41,533 nucleotides of DNA from a virus: IMG/VR virus record IMGVR_UViG_3300033153_007667, positions 1 through 41,533 of that record. The stretch is one strand, 5' to 3'. This document shows positions 12,686 to 21,732 of the stretch, in pieces; the first letter of the stretch is position 1; every line of letters starts with the position of its first letter. Made by a program: the position numbers and the translations under genes. Under the pieces are notes generated by a model. The model had not been told where the DNA came from and ran no database searches. It saw only the letters and a program-made list of their open reading frames with translations.

Positions 12686-12921
12686 CGGCGAACATCTGCT
12701 GGGAGAAGATCAACCCGAAGAGCCCCGAGTGCCTCCAGGCGAACACGCCCTCTCAGTTTCTGAAGGGGCTGCGGGAGGCCTTCGGGGATCAGGCAGCGTG
12801 GACCTTCTCGGGCGAGGATCTGCCGGTGCTGCATGGGATGGCGGCGGCGGATCCTCAGTTCCGTGAGCTCTGGGAGCTGGTGTCAGAGCAGGGTAGAGTG
12901 CGCGTATGGGCGGAGCACTGA
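12682..12921 (+). CDS. Small hypothetical protein, 79 aa
   Basis: This short protein has a helical Phe-Leu-Lys-Gly-Leu-Arg-Glu-Ala-Phe stretch and a Val-Leu-His-Gly-Met-Ala-Ala segment; no family is recognised. GTG at 12682 overlaps the RecT stop (GTGA) and follows GGAGGG. It is coupled to the recombination genes and may be an accessory factor. Confidence 0.55.
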   Translation: MTANICWEKINPKSPECLQANTPSQFLKGLREAFGDQAAWTFSGEDLPVLHGMAAADPQFRELWELVSEQGRVRVWAEH

Positions 12922-12941
12922 CCGCCACAAAGGAGAGTCAC

Positions 12942-13157
12942 ATGAGCAACGGCAACGGAAGCAAGGATCCGCTGGGCGACATCAAGCGGCACATCGACAC
13001 CGCGGCAACACGATCGCAGGTAGCGGTTACGCTCATCGACGCGGTGATTGCAGAGGGTCGCAACCCGAAGGATGACGAGGCTCTGATCATCGCGGTCGAG
13101 AGCGTCGAGAGCGAGATGAACGACGCCCGGCACCTGATCCGGCTGTACAAGCCTTAG
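12942..13157 (+). CDS. Small hypothetical protein, last rightward gene, 71 aa
   Basis: This is a short acidic helical protein. ATG at 12942 follows AAGGAGAG with good spacing, better than the longer upstream start at 12906. It ends in a TAG that overlaps the TAA of the convergent lysis-region gene (stop codons overlap at 13154-13157), so the two operons collide with no spacer or terminator. Function unknown. Confidence 0.6.
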   Translation: MSNGNGSKDPLGDIKRHIDTAATRSQVAVTLIDAVIAEGRNPKDDEALIIAVESVESEMNDARHLIRLYKP

Positions 13158-13537
13158 CCGCCGGGCGGCGTGGAAACCACCGACGGCTTGCCGGGCTTCG
13201 AGAAGTCGATGATCCCGGAGTTGTCGGAGTTATCACCGACCAGACCGCCCGTGTCTTCCGCGTAGCATTTGATCTCCGCGTCGTTGTTGGGGGTCACCGG
13301 AACAGTGAGGTCTGACGAGCACCCCTCGTCAGGCCCGCACGGCACACACCCCAGCGGCAACGGCGGATCCACGTCAACCCGGATGAAGCAGATCTGCGCC
13401 ATGTCGAGGTCGACTGGCGAGTGGCACGCCATCGGGAAGACCCCGGCCGATGGCAGGAGCGGCACGTCGGGGTGCGGTGTCTGGGCGAGCGCGGGCGCTG
13501 CAATCAGCAGTGCAGCGACGAGCAGTAGGGTTCGCAT
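13154..13537 (-). CDS. Secreted Cys-rich protein with signal peptide, 127 aa
   Basis: Residues 1-19 are a classic Sec signal peptide (Met-Arg then Leu-rich core, Ala-Leu-Ala cleavage before Gln). The mature part has cysteines at about 38, 50, 64, 67, 73 and 91, spaced for disulphides, and is acidic with Asp/Asn/Pro stretches. It would act in the periplasm or outside the cell. ATG at 13537 follows AAAGGAG and sits at the end of the lysis block, overlapping the putative o-spanin gene. It could aid lysis, modify the host surface or exclude superinfecting phage. Confidence 0.65.
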   Translation of the reverse strand: MRTLLLVAALLIAAPALAQTPHPDVPLLPSAGVFPMACHSPVDLDMAQICFIRVDVDPPLPLGCVPCGPDEGCSSDLTVPVTPNNDAEIKCYAEDTGGLVGDNSDNSGIIDFSKPGKPSVVSTPPGG

Positions 13538-13818
13538 CACTTCTCCTTTGCTTCGATGGCCGAGTTTACGGAGTGCCCGTAGGCCTCGAGGTAGTCGATC
13601 CGGTCGGCCAGCATCTTGAACCGCATGGCCTGGCCGTCTTCGTCCGGCCGGAAGACCACCCGCTTTTCGGCGGCGACCTTGCCGTAGCCGTACCAGGCTT
13701 TCTTTTCGACAAAGGCCCTGACGTTGCAACTACTTGGTGTCTGGCAAGAACTCCCGATCACCATCCATGTCAGTGCCACGGTCCCTGTCAAAAGTCTCGT
13801 CCTGAGCGATCCTCGCAA
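13537..13818 (-). CDS. Putative outer-membrane spanin-like lipoprotein, 93 aa
   Basis: An N-terminal hydrophobic stretch (residues 9-22) ends at Gly-Ser-Ser-Cys25, an imperfect lipobox. A charged helix-rich part follows. Residues after 50 are a possible coiled coil. It overlaps the upstream inner spanin candidate by 89 bases in another frame, the arrangement of Rz/Rz1 pairs. The start TTG at 13818 has AGGGAGA upstream. In a Gram-negative host such a protein would complete disruption of the outer membrane. Because the lipobox is poor, a signal-anchored protein is an alternative. Confidence 0.5.
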   Translation of the reverse strand: MRGSLRTRLLTGTVALTWMVIGSSCQTPSSCNVRAFVEKKAWYGYGKVAAEKRVVFRPDEDGQAMRFKMLADRIDYLEAYGHSVNSAIEAKEK

Positions 13819-13954
13819 GCCGATCTCCCTCTAAATGTGTCACTTGCTGCTCGAGAGCGCCGTTACGCTTTTTGGTGCGAAGCGCAGAGCACCACCCGGA
13901 GATGGCGATCACGACCAGGCCGGCGACCGCAGAGATGGCGACGAGCACCTCCAT
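13730..13954 (-). CDS. Putative inner-membrane spanin (Rz-like), 74 aa
   Basis: A transmembrane segment (residues 4-21) is followed by a basic stretch and a Leu/Gln-rich predicted coiled coil (about 31-54). This agrees with an i-spanin, though it is shorter than most. Its 3' end is overlapped by the candidate o-spanin in a different frame. ATG at 13954 overlaps the holin stop (TGATG). It is placed directly after the holin, as in Rz genes. The spanin call is based on topology and position. Confidence 0.5.
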   Translation of the reverse strand: MEVLVAISAVAGLVVIAISGWCSALRTKKRNGALEQQVTHLEGDRLARIAQDETFDRDRGTDMDGDREFLPDTK

Positions 13955-14121
13955 CAGTCAGTCTTGCCGCCGCGCAGGCCCAGCGCGTTGACAAAGGCCC
14001 ATGCTTTGCTGGCCCACTTGTCGTCCTTGGGGTTCGGGGTCATCCGAGCGATGGCCGAGAACAGCCCGAGCACTGCGAAGAGAATGACGGTGGCGCCGCC
14101 AACGATTTCGGTTGCTTCCAT
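13954..14121 (-). CDS. Holin-like small membrane protein, 55 aa
   Basis: The protein has one transmembrane segment (residues about 6-25), then Thr-Pro-Asn-Pro-Lys-Asp-Asp, a helix and a Gly-Leu-Arg-Gly-Gly-Lys tail. This Thr-Pro-x-Pro-Lys-Asp-Asp turn is seen in short phage holins. It would form the inner-membrane lesion that lets the endolysin reach the peptidoglycan. ATG at 14121 follows AAAGGAGAG. It lies between the endolysin and the spanin candidate. Confidence 0.65.
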   Translation of the reverse strand: MEATEIVGGATVILFAVLGLFSAIARMTPNPKDDKWASKAWAFVNALGLRGGKTD

Positions 14122-14132
14122 GTCGCTCTCCT

Positions 14133-14549
14133 TTACATGAGTTCGAAGTGGCCCAGGTCGAATGGCTTGTTGACATCGTGGAGGTCATGGTCCCGATCCC
14201 AGTCGCCACCCCACCTGATCGCGATCCCCAACATTGCCGCGGCCTGCTGCATGTGTCCAGCCAGGTGGATGAACTCCTCTTCGCAATTCCACCGGATGTG
14301 CGGGCGAGCTCGGAACCAGGGCGCGATGTCGATCGCCTTCGAGAGCTCGGGGAACGCGACGTTGTGCTTGGAGTTCGGCCACTTCTTCGTGCTGGCCCCG
14401 GTCTCGTAGGCCTGGTCCTGAGCAATCTGGCCTCGAGCACCCCAGACGACCGTGTGGTCGTAGACGGGGATCACGGCCATGCACACCTCGACCAGGCGCT
14501 TGTCGACAGTCGCGATCTTGGCCAGTGAGCTCTTGCCGTAGCGGCTCAC
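14133..14549 (-). CDS. Endolysin, M15-family peptidase, 138 aa
   Basis: This is a zinc peptidase of the VanY/L-alanyl-D-glutamate type that cuts peptidoglycan cross-bridges. Ser60-Lys-His62-Asn, Ser70-Lys-Ala-Ile-Asp74-Ile-Ala and Asp131-Leu-Gly-His134-Phe-Glu are the expected ligands. The compact length fits a single catalytic domain without a cell-wall-binding module. GTG at 14549 overlaps the upstream gene by 4 bases. It has no signal sequence, so it needs the holin for export. Confidence 0.85.
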   Translation of the reverse strand: MSRYGKSSLAKIATVDKRLVEVCMAVIPVYDHTVVWGARGQIAQDQAYETGASTKKWPNSKHNVAFPELSKAIDIAPWFRARPHIRWNCEEEFIHLAGHMQQAAAMLGIAIRWGGDWDRDHDLHDVNKPFDLGHFELM

Positions 14550-14884
14550 GGTTGGCCCCGGTCACCTCTATGGGTGTGGTGGGCCTTCGCGTCCGCGACG
14601 GAGGCTTCGCGCATGTACTGGAGAAACTCTTTGTGAATCGCGTTGGCTTCCCTCTGCGTCCTGTCGATCGCATCGAGGCGGGCCTTGATGTCGGGAAGTA
14701 CCTTCAGCGCGTCTTCGTACTCGTCCATGTCGTCGACGAGCTCCTGGATGTCGTCAGCGTTGTTGTCGGAATCCTTCTGCCCCAACGCGATGTCTGCCTT
14801 CATGGAGAAAAGCCCGTAGATCGACGCCGCCAGCACCGGGACCATCGCGAGCACTGCACCCTTCCACACCTTGCCTTCGCTCAT
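14546..14884 (-). CDS. Membrane-anchored coiled-coil protein of the lysis block, 112 aa
   Basis: A basic start and a hydrophobic helix (residues 9-26) are followed by an acidic coiled-coil-like region (about 35-95) with Asp-Ile-Gln-Glu-Leu-Val-Asp-Asp-Met and Leu-Asp-Ala-Ile-Asp-Arg. The topology recalls XhlA-type lysis accessory proteins and also inner spanins. ATG at 14884 follows AGAGGAG. It sits directly upstream of the endolysin, so a lysis role is likely. Confidence 0.55.
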   Translation of the reverse strand: MSEGKVWKGAVLAMVPVLAASIYGLFSMKADIALGQKDSDNNADDIQELVDDMDEYEDALKVLPDIKARLDAIDRTQREANAIHKEFLQYMREASVADAKAHHTHRGDRGQP

Positions 14885-14885
14885 G

Positions 14886-17800
14886 TCACTCCTCTGCGGG
14901 TACCAACAGCCACGAGTCGGCTGTCGATGCGCCGTCGAATCCGAAGGTGATGTTCTGGTTTCCGTTGTCCTGGTTGATGATGACCCAGATGCCGTCGGTC
15001 GCGCCGAACGTGATGCTGTCAGTCGCGCCCGTGCAGGCGTACTCGGTGGTCGCGCCCTTGTCGAGCGTCCCGGTCGTCTCGGTGAAGATGACTTCCTGCG
15101 ACACGCAGCTGGAGTTGACGCGATGGACGGTGATCGTCACCCGGTTAGGCCCACCACCTCCGCTGCCTACGTTGAGCTCCAGCTTGCAATCCCAGAGACC
15201 GTTGTAGGTGCCGCCGGCCTGGTCGTCCATGTTCCAGGTTTCGGTGTATTGCGGTTCGTCAGACAGCCCCTCCAACTTCCCGCTGCCTGTCGGCGTCGGC
15301 GTGTTGAAATCTCCATCGGCTCCGACTCCTGGGCAATCGAGCGGTGCGCCACCATCCAGAGCGAAGTACCAAGTCGTCGCCGGGTCGAGGGGCTCGTTCG
15401 TCGGCGTTGCCGTGGGCGTGCTGGTCGGGGTCGGCGGCACATCCGTGGGCGTCGCCGTCGGGGTCGACGTCGGCGTCGGCGCATCCGTTGGCGTGGCGGT
15501 TGGCGTGCTCGTAGGTGTAGGTGGCACGTCGGTCGGCGTCGCCGTGGGTGTGCTCGTCGGAGTAGGCGGCACATCGGTCGGCGTTGCGGTCGGCGTGGCC
15601 GTGGGCGTCGGAGGCACATCAGTCGGAGTGGCGGTGGGCGTCGATGTGGGCGTCGCCGTGGGCGTGGACGTCGGCGTGGGTGGCACGTCAGTCGGCGTGG
15701 ATGTAGGCGTCGACGTCGGGGTGCTCGTTGGCGTGCTTGTCGGAGTGGAGGTCGGCGTCGGCGGAACGTCCGTAGGCGTGGCAGTGGGCGTGGCAGTGGG
15801 CGTGGCAGTCGGGGTGGACGTCGGAGTCGGAGGCACGTCGGTGGGCGTCGCCGTCGGTGTAGACGTCGGAGTGCTGGTCGGCGTCGAGGTCGGCGTCGGC
15901 GGAATATCCGTAGGCGTGGCAGTCGGGGTGGCAGTGGGCGTGGCAGTCGGGGTGGCCGTGGCGCCGACGCCGCCCACCATGAGCATGGCCAGGTTGCCGT
16001 GCTCAATGTCGATGTCCTCGGTGCTGGTGACGTTGTTGACGTACAGGCTGATCTCGTCGTCTGCGTCCAGCTGCAGGATTGCGGTGCCTGCAGAGGCACC
16101 GATGTCCGAGCTGTTCGCGATCGTCCTGTGAACCCGCCCCTCGACCTGGGCGACGCCGTCGACCATGATCCCCTGCTCGGTCTGCAACTTCTGCGAGGGG
16201 GCGTTCTGCGCGATGGACAGAGACCAGTCGACCTTGTAGCGGCCGTCCTTGTCCGCGGTGATGTAGTGCGACGAACCGAACGACATCTGGTTGAAGAGGC
16301 CAGCGACCCAGGTGTCGCCGATCTCGGTTGGAGTATCCGAGCCAGAGATCGAGACCGCGATCTGAGCGTTGGTGTAGATGTGGCCGTAAGGGAGGCCGGA
16401 GCCGGCTTCCGAGAAGAACACATCGTTCTCGAAATCGCTCGTGCCCTGGAATCGGTTGTCGCCCTCAAGGGTGTTGTCGGATCGGAGGCCGACCTTCACC
16501 GCATCGGAGAACGTCTCGAGCCCGTGCAAGCGCCACTTGTCGGTCAGCGCGTTGTACATCCACGTCGCTACATAGTTCTCTCTCGTCTCGATTGGGAAGT
16601 CGCCGCAGATCAGCTTCGGCGAGTCAAATACGTCGACGGTGTGGTCGTAGTCGCAGGAGCCGTCAGAGCCAGGAGTGATCTGCGGGACGCCCGTCCCGCT
16701 ATAGTTGTCCTCGCAAACTTCGCACTGGAACACCAGGGACTGGGCGAACTCGTTCACGCCACCCGGTGGAGTAGCGGTCTTGTCGCAGCTTCCGTCTGGG
16801 CCGAAGGACAGCTGGGGCGCGCTCCCGCTATAAAGATCAATGCAGGTAGACGTGACGGTGTAGATCACCTGGGTGTCTTCCGCGTTGTCGAAGTCGTAGA
16901 TGTCCGCCCTTATAGGGGTGCTCTGCGTCGTCCAGTTTGAGGCCGCGTCGGCGTCGCAGAGGTTGTCGCCGAGCTCCGTCACGAGGGTGTCGTCGTAGTC
17001 GCACTTCTCGTCGCGGCATGGGTAGCTGGTCGAGCACGACGTCTGCACCGGGCTTCCCGTGTTGTACACGTCCGTGCAATCCACCCGCTGCGGCGCGTCA
17101 CGAACGCCCGACGTCGCGTCGCTGTCGCAGAGGTCGTCAGGGAAGCCGCTGCACTGGGCATCGTTTCCGCAGGTTGATACTGGTCCCTTCGGGTTGTCGT
17201 AGATGTCTACGCAGTGTTGCTGGTAGAGGTCCGAACACTTCCACGAGAAGAACACGACACCGTCGGTCACCGCCGGGCTTACGTCGTCTTCCTCAAACCA
17301 CTCCGCCAGGCCGAGCGCGAGGAACCCGCGCAAGCTGATGTCGTCCGCGTTCATCGTCCCGTAAAGTCGGGGGTTGTCCTGTGCAGCGTTGAGCTGTTGG
17401 TAACTCTGGTCGCGCTTGATGGGCGGGCTGATAAGCCGAGGCGCCCGAGGATCCATTCCCATCCACACGGTCAATTCGTCGGCGCCGATCTCCATGTTTC
17501 TCGAGCCGCAATCCAGGCCCCCCGATGTACACAGGAAGGTGAGCTTTGGGGACTGGCTCTCGACGTAGAATATCTTCCCTCTCGGGACGGGGACGCCGGT
17601 CCCGTTGTCGAACCCTGAGATCACCAGCCCGTTGGTGGTGCTCGTCTCCCAGTAGGTGCTGCCCCTGACGTCGGGCACCGGGAGATCGATGTCCAGGAAC
17701 GTCTCCGTCGTGGCGCCGTCGTCGATCTGGAACTCGCCGCCGATGACCAGGTCGTCGAGCCCCATGCTCCCCGTGTAGCCGGCGATGGCGGCGCCGACTT

Positions 17801-18857
17801 CCGCGTCGAAGTCGATGTGGTCGACGGCCGGGTCGTCGTCGGGGGTGAAGTTGTCGCCTCCAGGTGCGGTGTCCGAGGTGTGGTCGTGCGAATCGTTTAC
17901 AACGTCGCCATCGATGTCGAGGTCGTTCGCGTTGTCGAAGTCGATGATCTCGCCAGCCGCGTCGAGGTCGTGTGCGTTCGAGAAGTCCTCGATCAGACCA
18001 GCGATGTCACCGTAGGCGGCGTAACGCTTTGTCCCGAAAGAGTTCCCGCCGCAGTACGACAGCGGCTCGGCGTCGTTGACAGCCATCCGCCCTGATACGC
18101 CAGGGAAGCAACCGAGCACACCGACACCGAGATCCTCGATAAACCCAGCCTCGTCGCTCTTGGTGTCGACAAACCCACCGACGACCTCGAGGCCGGTGCG
18201 GATGTCGCCCTCGGTGACGATGTCAGCGGGGACTGGCGGGACCGTGTCAGAGGTGTGGTCGTGAGAGTCGGCGACGATCTCGGGGTCCATCCAGGTAGAC
18301 CCTGGGCCAGCGAGATCTCCGCCAGGGGTCGCGCCGGCCAGAACCTCGGCGGTGAGCTGGGGGTTGTTGACGTCGGTCGCGAGGATGTACTCGGCATCGA
18401 GCGGGGAGGGCTCACCCTGGTATGTGTACACCCATTCCGAACCGTTGTAGGTCTTGTTCTCGATCCGGTTGCACTGGAAAGTGATCGTCCCGCCACTCTC
18501 GGGTGTCAATACCCGGAAGCTCACGAACCCTCTGGTGAACTGTGCCTTGTGCGGTTCGGCGTCGGAGATGCTCAGGATCTCTTTGCAGTCGCTGCCCACG
18601 CCCCCGTAGTTGTTGTAGCAGTCGTTGACCGCAACGGTCGGGCTGGCGGCTACGGGAGTGATCGTGATCGTGGAAGACGTGTAGCAACCCGTGATGTCCT
18701 GATGCGGTGGCGCGGACTCGAGCGGCGACGCTCCGAACGCGTAAGAGAACGCCTGGTCGTAGTCGGCGTGGACAAACGCGATAGGATCCGCATCCACCCA
18801 CTGCGCGCTGGCGGGAAAGGCGAGGAGCAGCCCAGCCAGCAGTGCCAGCCGCTTCAT
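14886..18857 (-). CDS. Large secreted-type fibre/adhesin with Thr-Pro repeat, 1323 aa
   Basis: Located after the tail-collar gene, so probably a fibre or receptor-binding protein. Residues 1-18 look like a Sec signal peptide (Arg, Leu-Ala-rich core, Pro-Ala-Ser-Ala before Gln), which is rare for tail proteins. Asp-Ser-His-Asp-His-Thr-Ser-Asp-Thr occurs twice in the first third, like the metal-binding His-x-His of tail fibres. A Cys-rich region (about 540-755) follows, then a Thr-Pro-x-Thr-Pro linker (about 967-1155) and a Gly-rich C-terminal domain with a likely disulphide pair. ATG at 18857 overlaps the previous stop; GTG at 18860 is an alternative start. It could be a phage fibre or a protein secreted into the host envelope. 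Confidence 0.6.
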   Translation of the reverse strand: MKRLALLAGLLLAFPASAQWVDADPIAFVHADYDQAFSYAFGASPLESAPPHQDITGCYTSSTITITPVAASPTVAVNDCYNNYGGVGSDCKEILSISDAEPHKAQFTRGFVSFRVLTPESGGTITFQCNRIENKTYNGSEWVYTYQGEPSPLDAEYILATDVNNPQLTAEVLAGATPGGDLAGPGSTWMDPEIVADSHDHTSDTVPPVPADIVTEGDIRTGLEVVGGFVDTKSDEAGFIEDLGVGVLGCFPGVSGRMAVNDAEPLSYCGGNSFGTKRYAAYGDIAGLIEDFSNAHDLDAAGEIIDFDNANDLDIDGDVVNDSHDHTSDTAPGGDNFTPDDDPAVDHIDFDAEVGAAIAGYTGSMGLDDLVIGGEFQIDDGATTETFLDIDLPVPDVRGSTYWETSTTNGLVISGFDNGTGVPVPRGKIFYVESQSPKLTFLCTSGGLDCGSRNMEIGADELTVWMGMDPRAPRLISPPIKRDQSYQQLNAAQDNPRLYGTMNADDISLRGFLALGLAEWFEEDDVSPAVTDGVVFFSWKCSDLYQQHCVDIYDNPKGPVSTCGNDAQCSGFPDDLCDSDATSGVRDAPQRVDCTDVYNTGSPVQTSCSTSYPCRDEKCDYDDTLVTELGDNLCDADAASNWTTQSTPIRADIYDFDNAEDTQVIYTVTSTCIDLYSGSAPQLSFGPDGSCDKTATPPGGVNEFAQSLVFQCEVCEDNYSGTGVPQITPGSDGSCDYDHTVDVFDSPKLICGDFPIETRENYVATWMYNALTDKWRLHGLETFSDAVKVGLRSDNTLEGDNRFQGTSDFENDVFFSEAGSGLPYGHIYTNAQIAVSISGSDTPTEIGDTWVAGLFNQMSFGSSHYITADKDGRYKVDWSLSIAQNAPSQKLQTEQGIMVDGVAQVEGRVHRTIANSSDIGASAGTAILQLDADDEISLYVNNVTSTEDIDIEHGNLAMLMVGGVGATATPTATPTATPTATPTDIPPTPTSTPTSTPTSTPTATPTDVPPTPTSTPTATPTATPTATPTDVPPTPTSTPTSTPTSTPTSTPTSTPTDVPPTPTSTPTATPTSTPTATPTDVPPTPTATPTATPTDVPPTPTSTPTATPTDVPPTPTSTPTATPTDAPTPTSTPTATPTDVPPTPTSTPTATPTNEPLDPATTWYFALDGGAPLDCPGVGADGDFNTPTPTGSGKLEGLSDEPQYTETWNMDDQAGGTYNGLWDCKLELNVGSGGGGPNRVTITVHRVNSSCVSQEVIFTETTGTLDKGATTEYACTGATDSITFGATDGIWVIINQDNGNQNITFGFDGASTADSWLLVPAEE
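15400..15962 (-). repeat. Thr-Pro coding minisatellite in the large fibre gene
   Basis: This stretch encodes degenerate Thr-Pro-Thr-Ala/Ser-Thr-Pro units, interrupted about nine times by an Asp-Val/Ile/Ala-Pro(-Pro)-Thr-Pro spacer. DNA repeats are short, GC-rich and imperfect, and prone to slippage. The encoded linker should be extended, stiff and possibly O-glycosylated, separating the head part of the fibre from its C-terminal domain. Confidence 0.9.
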
Positions 18858-19918
18858 CACAGGACACCCGAGTAGATGAGGTAGCCCGAGACGATCGAGG
18901 CCTGCCGGTTCTCGTGACCGTCACCGAGACCAGAGTTCGAGATCGTGTGAGTGTGGTTCCCTTCGGTGCCGATGGGGGCGCTCTGGGTAGAGCTGGGGCT
19001 GTCGTTAGCTCCCTCCTTCAGGGTCGTCGGGTCTCCGCCTCCGGTGTTGTGCGTCCTGACCGTATGGTCATGGGCGCCGTCGCCCCCGGTGGCTCCGCCA
19101 TGGTTGTGCTGCGGCCCTTCGTCCTCGGTGAGCACATGCTTCTTCTCGCCGACCCAGGTGTCGTTGTTGTCCCCCGTGATGAAGTTGTAGTCGCCATCGG
19201 GCTCTTCGTCGTCGGGGTGCGCCGCGTCCCAGAAGCCCACCGGCACGCGACCAGCAAAGTCCGGCACTCGGAAGTAGTTGTTTGTTGGGGCTCCGAGGCT
19301 CGGGTGCTCGTCGTAATAGCCGTCGCCTGCCCCGGTTGCACCCATCGCAGCTGCCAGCGCGGGGTAGCTGGCGACCAGGTACTCGTCCCCGTCGCACTGG
19401 AGCCATCCGTTGATCGCTGCCGCGGACTGGAGCGTGGCGGTCATTTTCAGGTCGCCGACCGCGGGCTGCGGAGCGAAAGCGCCGGGGTCGATGCTCTTCG
19501 CGAAGTAGACATCGGCGCCATCGTCGACGAATGTCAGCGGCACGTTAGTACCGATGATGGTCACGATTGTGTCGGACGCACTGTAGTTCACAGAGAGAAC
19601 GTGCGACTCCACATACGGAGGCCCGCCACCAGGTCGCATCCGAACGCGTCGCCCTACGGTGAAGTAGGCAGTCGCGTCGCAGTCCTCGACGCGGAACGAG
19701 CTCGCGTCGATCTTTGAGACCGTCTTCGGCCCGCGCACTGTGAGGTCTCGAGTGATCGAGAGCCACTCGGGATCGTCGTACCAAGTGCGGACCACCGTCA
19801 TCACTTCGCGGCCCCACTCGTTGACGTCCGCCCCTTTCCAGCCGACCTCGGCTCCGTCCGGTACCGGGAACCCGTTGGTCGCCGGGGTCACCGACCACTC
19901 TTCAAGAAGGATCGTCAT
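18857..19918 (-). CDS. Tail-collar-domain fibre protein, 353 aa
   Basis: This is a tail fibre or short-tail-collar protein. Residues about 160-235 match the Phage Tail Collar domain: Gly-Trp-Leu-Gln-Cys-Asp-Gly, Tyr-Pro-Ala-Leu-Ala-Ala, and [10 protein letters not shown]. The C-terminus is His-rich (His-Asn-His, His-Asp-His, His-Thr-His), a metal-binding trimer-fibre pattern. Its N-terminus should attach to the tail. The gene is coupled to the ejection protein upstream (TGATG) and the large fibre downstream. Confidence 0.85.
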   Translation of the reverse strand: MTILLEEWSVTPATNGFPVPDGAEVGWKGADVNEWGREVMTVVRTWYDDPEWLSITRDLTVRGPKTVSKIDASSFRVEDCDATAYFTVGRRVRMRPGGGPPYVESHVLSVNYSASDTIVTIIGTNVPLTFVDDGADVYFAKSIDPGAFAPQPAVGDLKMTATLQSAAAINGWLQCDGDEYLVASYPALAAAMGATGAGDGYYDEHPSLGAPTNNYFRVPDFAGRVPVGFWDAAHPDDEEPDGDYNFITGDNNDTWVGEKKHVLTEDEGPQHNHGGATGGDGAHDHTVRTHNTGGGDPTTLKEGANDSPSSTQSAPIGTEGNHTHTISNSGLGDGHENRQASIVSGYLIYSGVL

Positions 19919-21729
19919 CAGCCATCTCCTCCGAGCTCGTCCTCTGTCATAAGGCCGCGCCTAATAAGCGTTTGCCCGAGCCGCACCGCAGCGGCCTCGG
20001 CATTTCCGACCGTCGCGCCGAGCACCACCTGGCGGTAGATGTCCGGGTCGACCAGGGCGGAGAGTCCGAGGTTGGCCACCGCCTCCTTGCCGTTCTGGCG
20101 CATGAAGGCCTCGGCCACGCCGCCCAGCGCGAGCACCGCGCCGGCTACCTTTGCACCCGACGAGTCGCCGGCCATGCCACCTGCACCAGCGCCGCCGGCC
20201 AGAATCATCAGCAGCCGGCTGGTCCCTCGACCGCCAGGGAACCGCGGCGCTCTGCGGCCGGGGCTCGCGACGTCGTCAAGGATGTCCATCAGGTTGCCGT
20301 AGCCGCGGGTGCCGAGGATCTCGGTCAGCCCAGCAGCCTCTGCGGAGGCCTTCCCGATCGCGCTCGAGCCAGCCTGCCGGTTCGAAGCCACGGCGTCCGC
20401 GGCCATGCCGAGCCGGCGCTGGAGGACGTGAACAACCGCCACCCGCCGCAGCGCCAGGTCGTCGCCGACCCCGGCCATCATGCCGCGGATCTTCTTGACC
20501 TCGGCCACCGCCATGTCGCTCGAGAGGATCCGGTCGAGCGCCTTTTGCGCGTTGTCCATCCGCCCTTGGCCGATTATGTAGCGGTGCATCAGCCCGGTCT
20601 CGGGCGCCTTCTCGTGCATCGCCTTCCGCGCTTCCCGCATCTTGCGAGTGGCACCCACGGCCCGCTCGCCCTGCTCGGAGTGCGCCGCGACGTCCTCGAG
20701 CACATCGTCGAGCGGGTCGTAGAACTCCTTCATCCGCGAGTAGTGAGGGATGCGCCCAGCGTTACTCTGCGGCAGCTGGCTCTTCGCGTAGGCCGACCCG
20801 ACGCCCTTCCGGATGTTCTCGGCCTCGCGCAGCGTCATCTCACCAGGGAGCCCGGCCGCGTTCCTGAGCACTGAGGGAATCTCATCCATGTGCGCGAAGT
20901 CCTCGAGGAGCTCGTTGGCCTTCCGGACCACCCCCTCGGTCGACCCGTAGCTGCCCATCGTCTCCTTCTCCGCCTGGCGCCGCGCGGACTGGTAGACGTC
21001 GTCCATCATCTGGTGCCCGCTGCGGATCGACTCGGCGACTTCGACCGCGGGGTTGTGGCTGGTCGGCGAGGGCGTGGGAAGGTCGGTGATGAGCTTAGCC
21101 GCCTGCCTCTCCGAGGTACCCGTCGCCTCGGCTGCCCAGTTGCGGCTCAGGAAGCGTTTGAAGACGCCCCCCTTGCCGAGGGCCTCGATGCCCCGCTCAG
21201 TGAGCTCCTGGGCGCCTGGGATGCGCCGCATCAGACCGGCGCTCGGACGGCGCAGCGCGATCGATGTTCCCACGTCTGCGGCCATGCCGCCCGCGAACGA
21301 CCCGGCTCCGCCCACGCCCTGCTCCTCGAGGCCCATCGTGGCCAGCTCGCCCACCATCCCAGCGGGAGCTCCAACCAGCGAGCCCGTTGGCCCGCCGAAC
21401 GGGAACCCCATGCCGGCGCCCATCGTGGCCCCCCGGATGCCGCCGCGGACATAATCGCCGGCCGAGTAGTCGGGAGTGACGTCCTTGATCGTCATGCCGG
21501 CCTGCGCCGCGTACTCCGAGATCGCCTCATCCGCGCTCGAGGCGCCACCCACATCGAACCGCTGCTTGTCGTGAATGACGGTGAAGCCCGCGCCCTGGGA
21601 TCCCGTGACCCGGAACCCGCCGCCGCCCTCGACTGCGACGATGTACCCGTTCGCGGCGGACGTATCCATCACGTTGAAGTCCTGGGCGTTGCTCCTGATC
21701 TTCTGGCCAGACCGTCCGCCGAATTTCAT
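19918..21729 (-). CDS. Internal virion/ejection protein, 603 aa
   Basis: A long protein with Gly/Ala-rich hydrophobic stretches in the first third (about 85-165) and again near residues 500-540, and long charged helices between. Such amphipathic helical bundles are typical of podovirus internal (ejection) proteins that form a conduit through the envelope. No enzymatic lytic domain is seen. It lies next to two other internal-protein candidates. ATG at 21729 follows AGGAG. Family is unassigned; role inferred from composition and place. Confidence 0.6.
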   Translation of the reverse strand: MKFGGRSGQKIRSNAQDFNVMDTSAANGYIVAVEGGGGFRVTGSQGAGFTVIHDKQRFDVGGASSADEAISEYAAQAGMTIKDVTPDYSAGDYVRGGIRGATMGAGMGFPFGGPTGSLVGAPAGMVGELATMGLEEQGVGGAGSFAGGMAADVGTSIALRRPSAGLMRRIPGAQELTERGIEALGKGGVFKRFLSRNWAAEATGTSERQAAKLITDLPTPSPTSHNPAVEVAESIRSGHQMMDDVYQSARRQAEKETMGSYGSTEGVVRKANELLEDFAHMDEIPSVLRNAAGLPGEMTLREAENIRKGVGSAYAKSQLPQSNAGRIPHYSRMKEFYDPLDDVLEDVAAHSEQGERAVGATRKMREARKAMHEKAPETGLMHRYIIGQGRMDNAQKALDRILSSDMAVAEVKKIRGMMAGVGDDLALRRVAVVHVLQRRLGMAADAVASNRQAGSSAIGKASAEAAGLTEILGTRGYGNLMDILDDVASPGRRAPRFPGGRGTSRLLMILAGGAGAGGMAGDSSGAKVAGAVLALGGVAEAFMRQNGKEAVANLGLSALVDPDIYRQVVLGATVGNAEAAAVRLGQTLIRRGLMTEDELGGDG

Positions 21730-21732
21730 GGC

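Noticed and set aside
15400-15962. CRISPR-like repeated array
   Set aside because: Repeats are short, degenerate, contiguous and in-frame with a protein. There are no unique spacers.
15208-16131. Val-Gly-Val repeat protein on the plus strand
   Set aside because: An artefact of the complement of Thr-Pro codons; the minus-strand protein has signal peptide and domain structure.
14871-16940. Long rightward open frame of 689 codons with Arg/Gly runs
   Set aside because: It is antisense to the large fibre gene and gets its Arg/Gly and Val repeats from the Thr-Pro minisatellite. No start signal is present.
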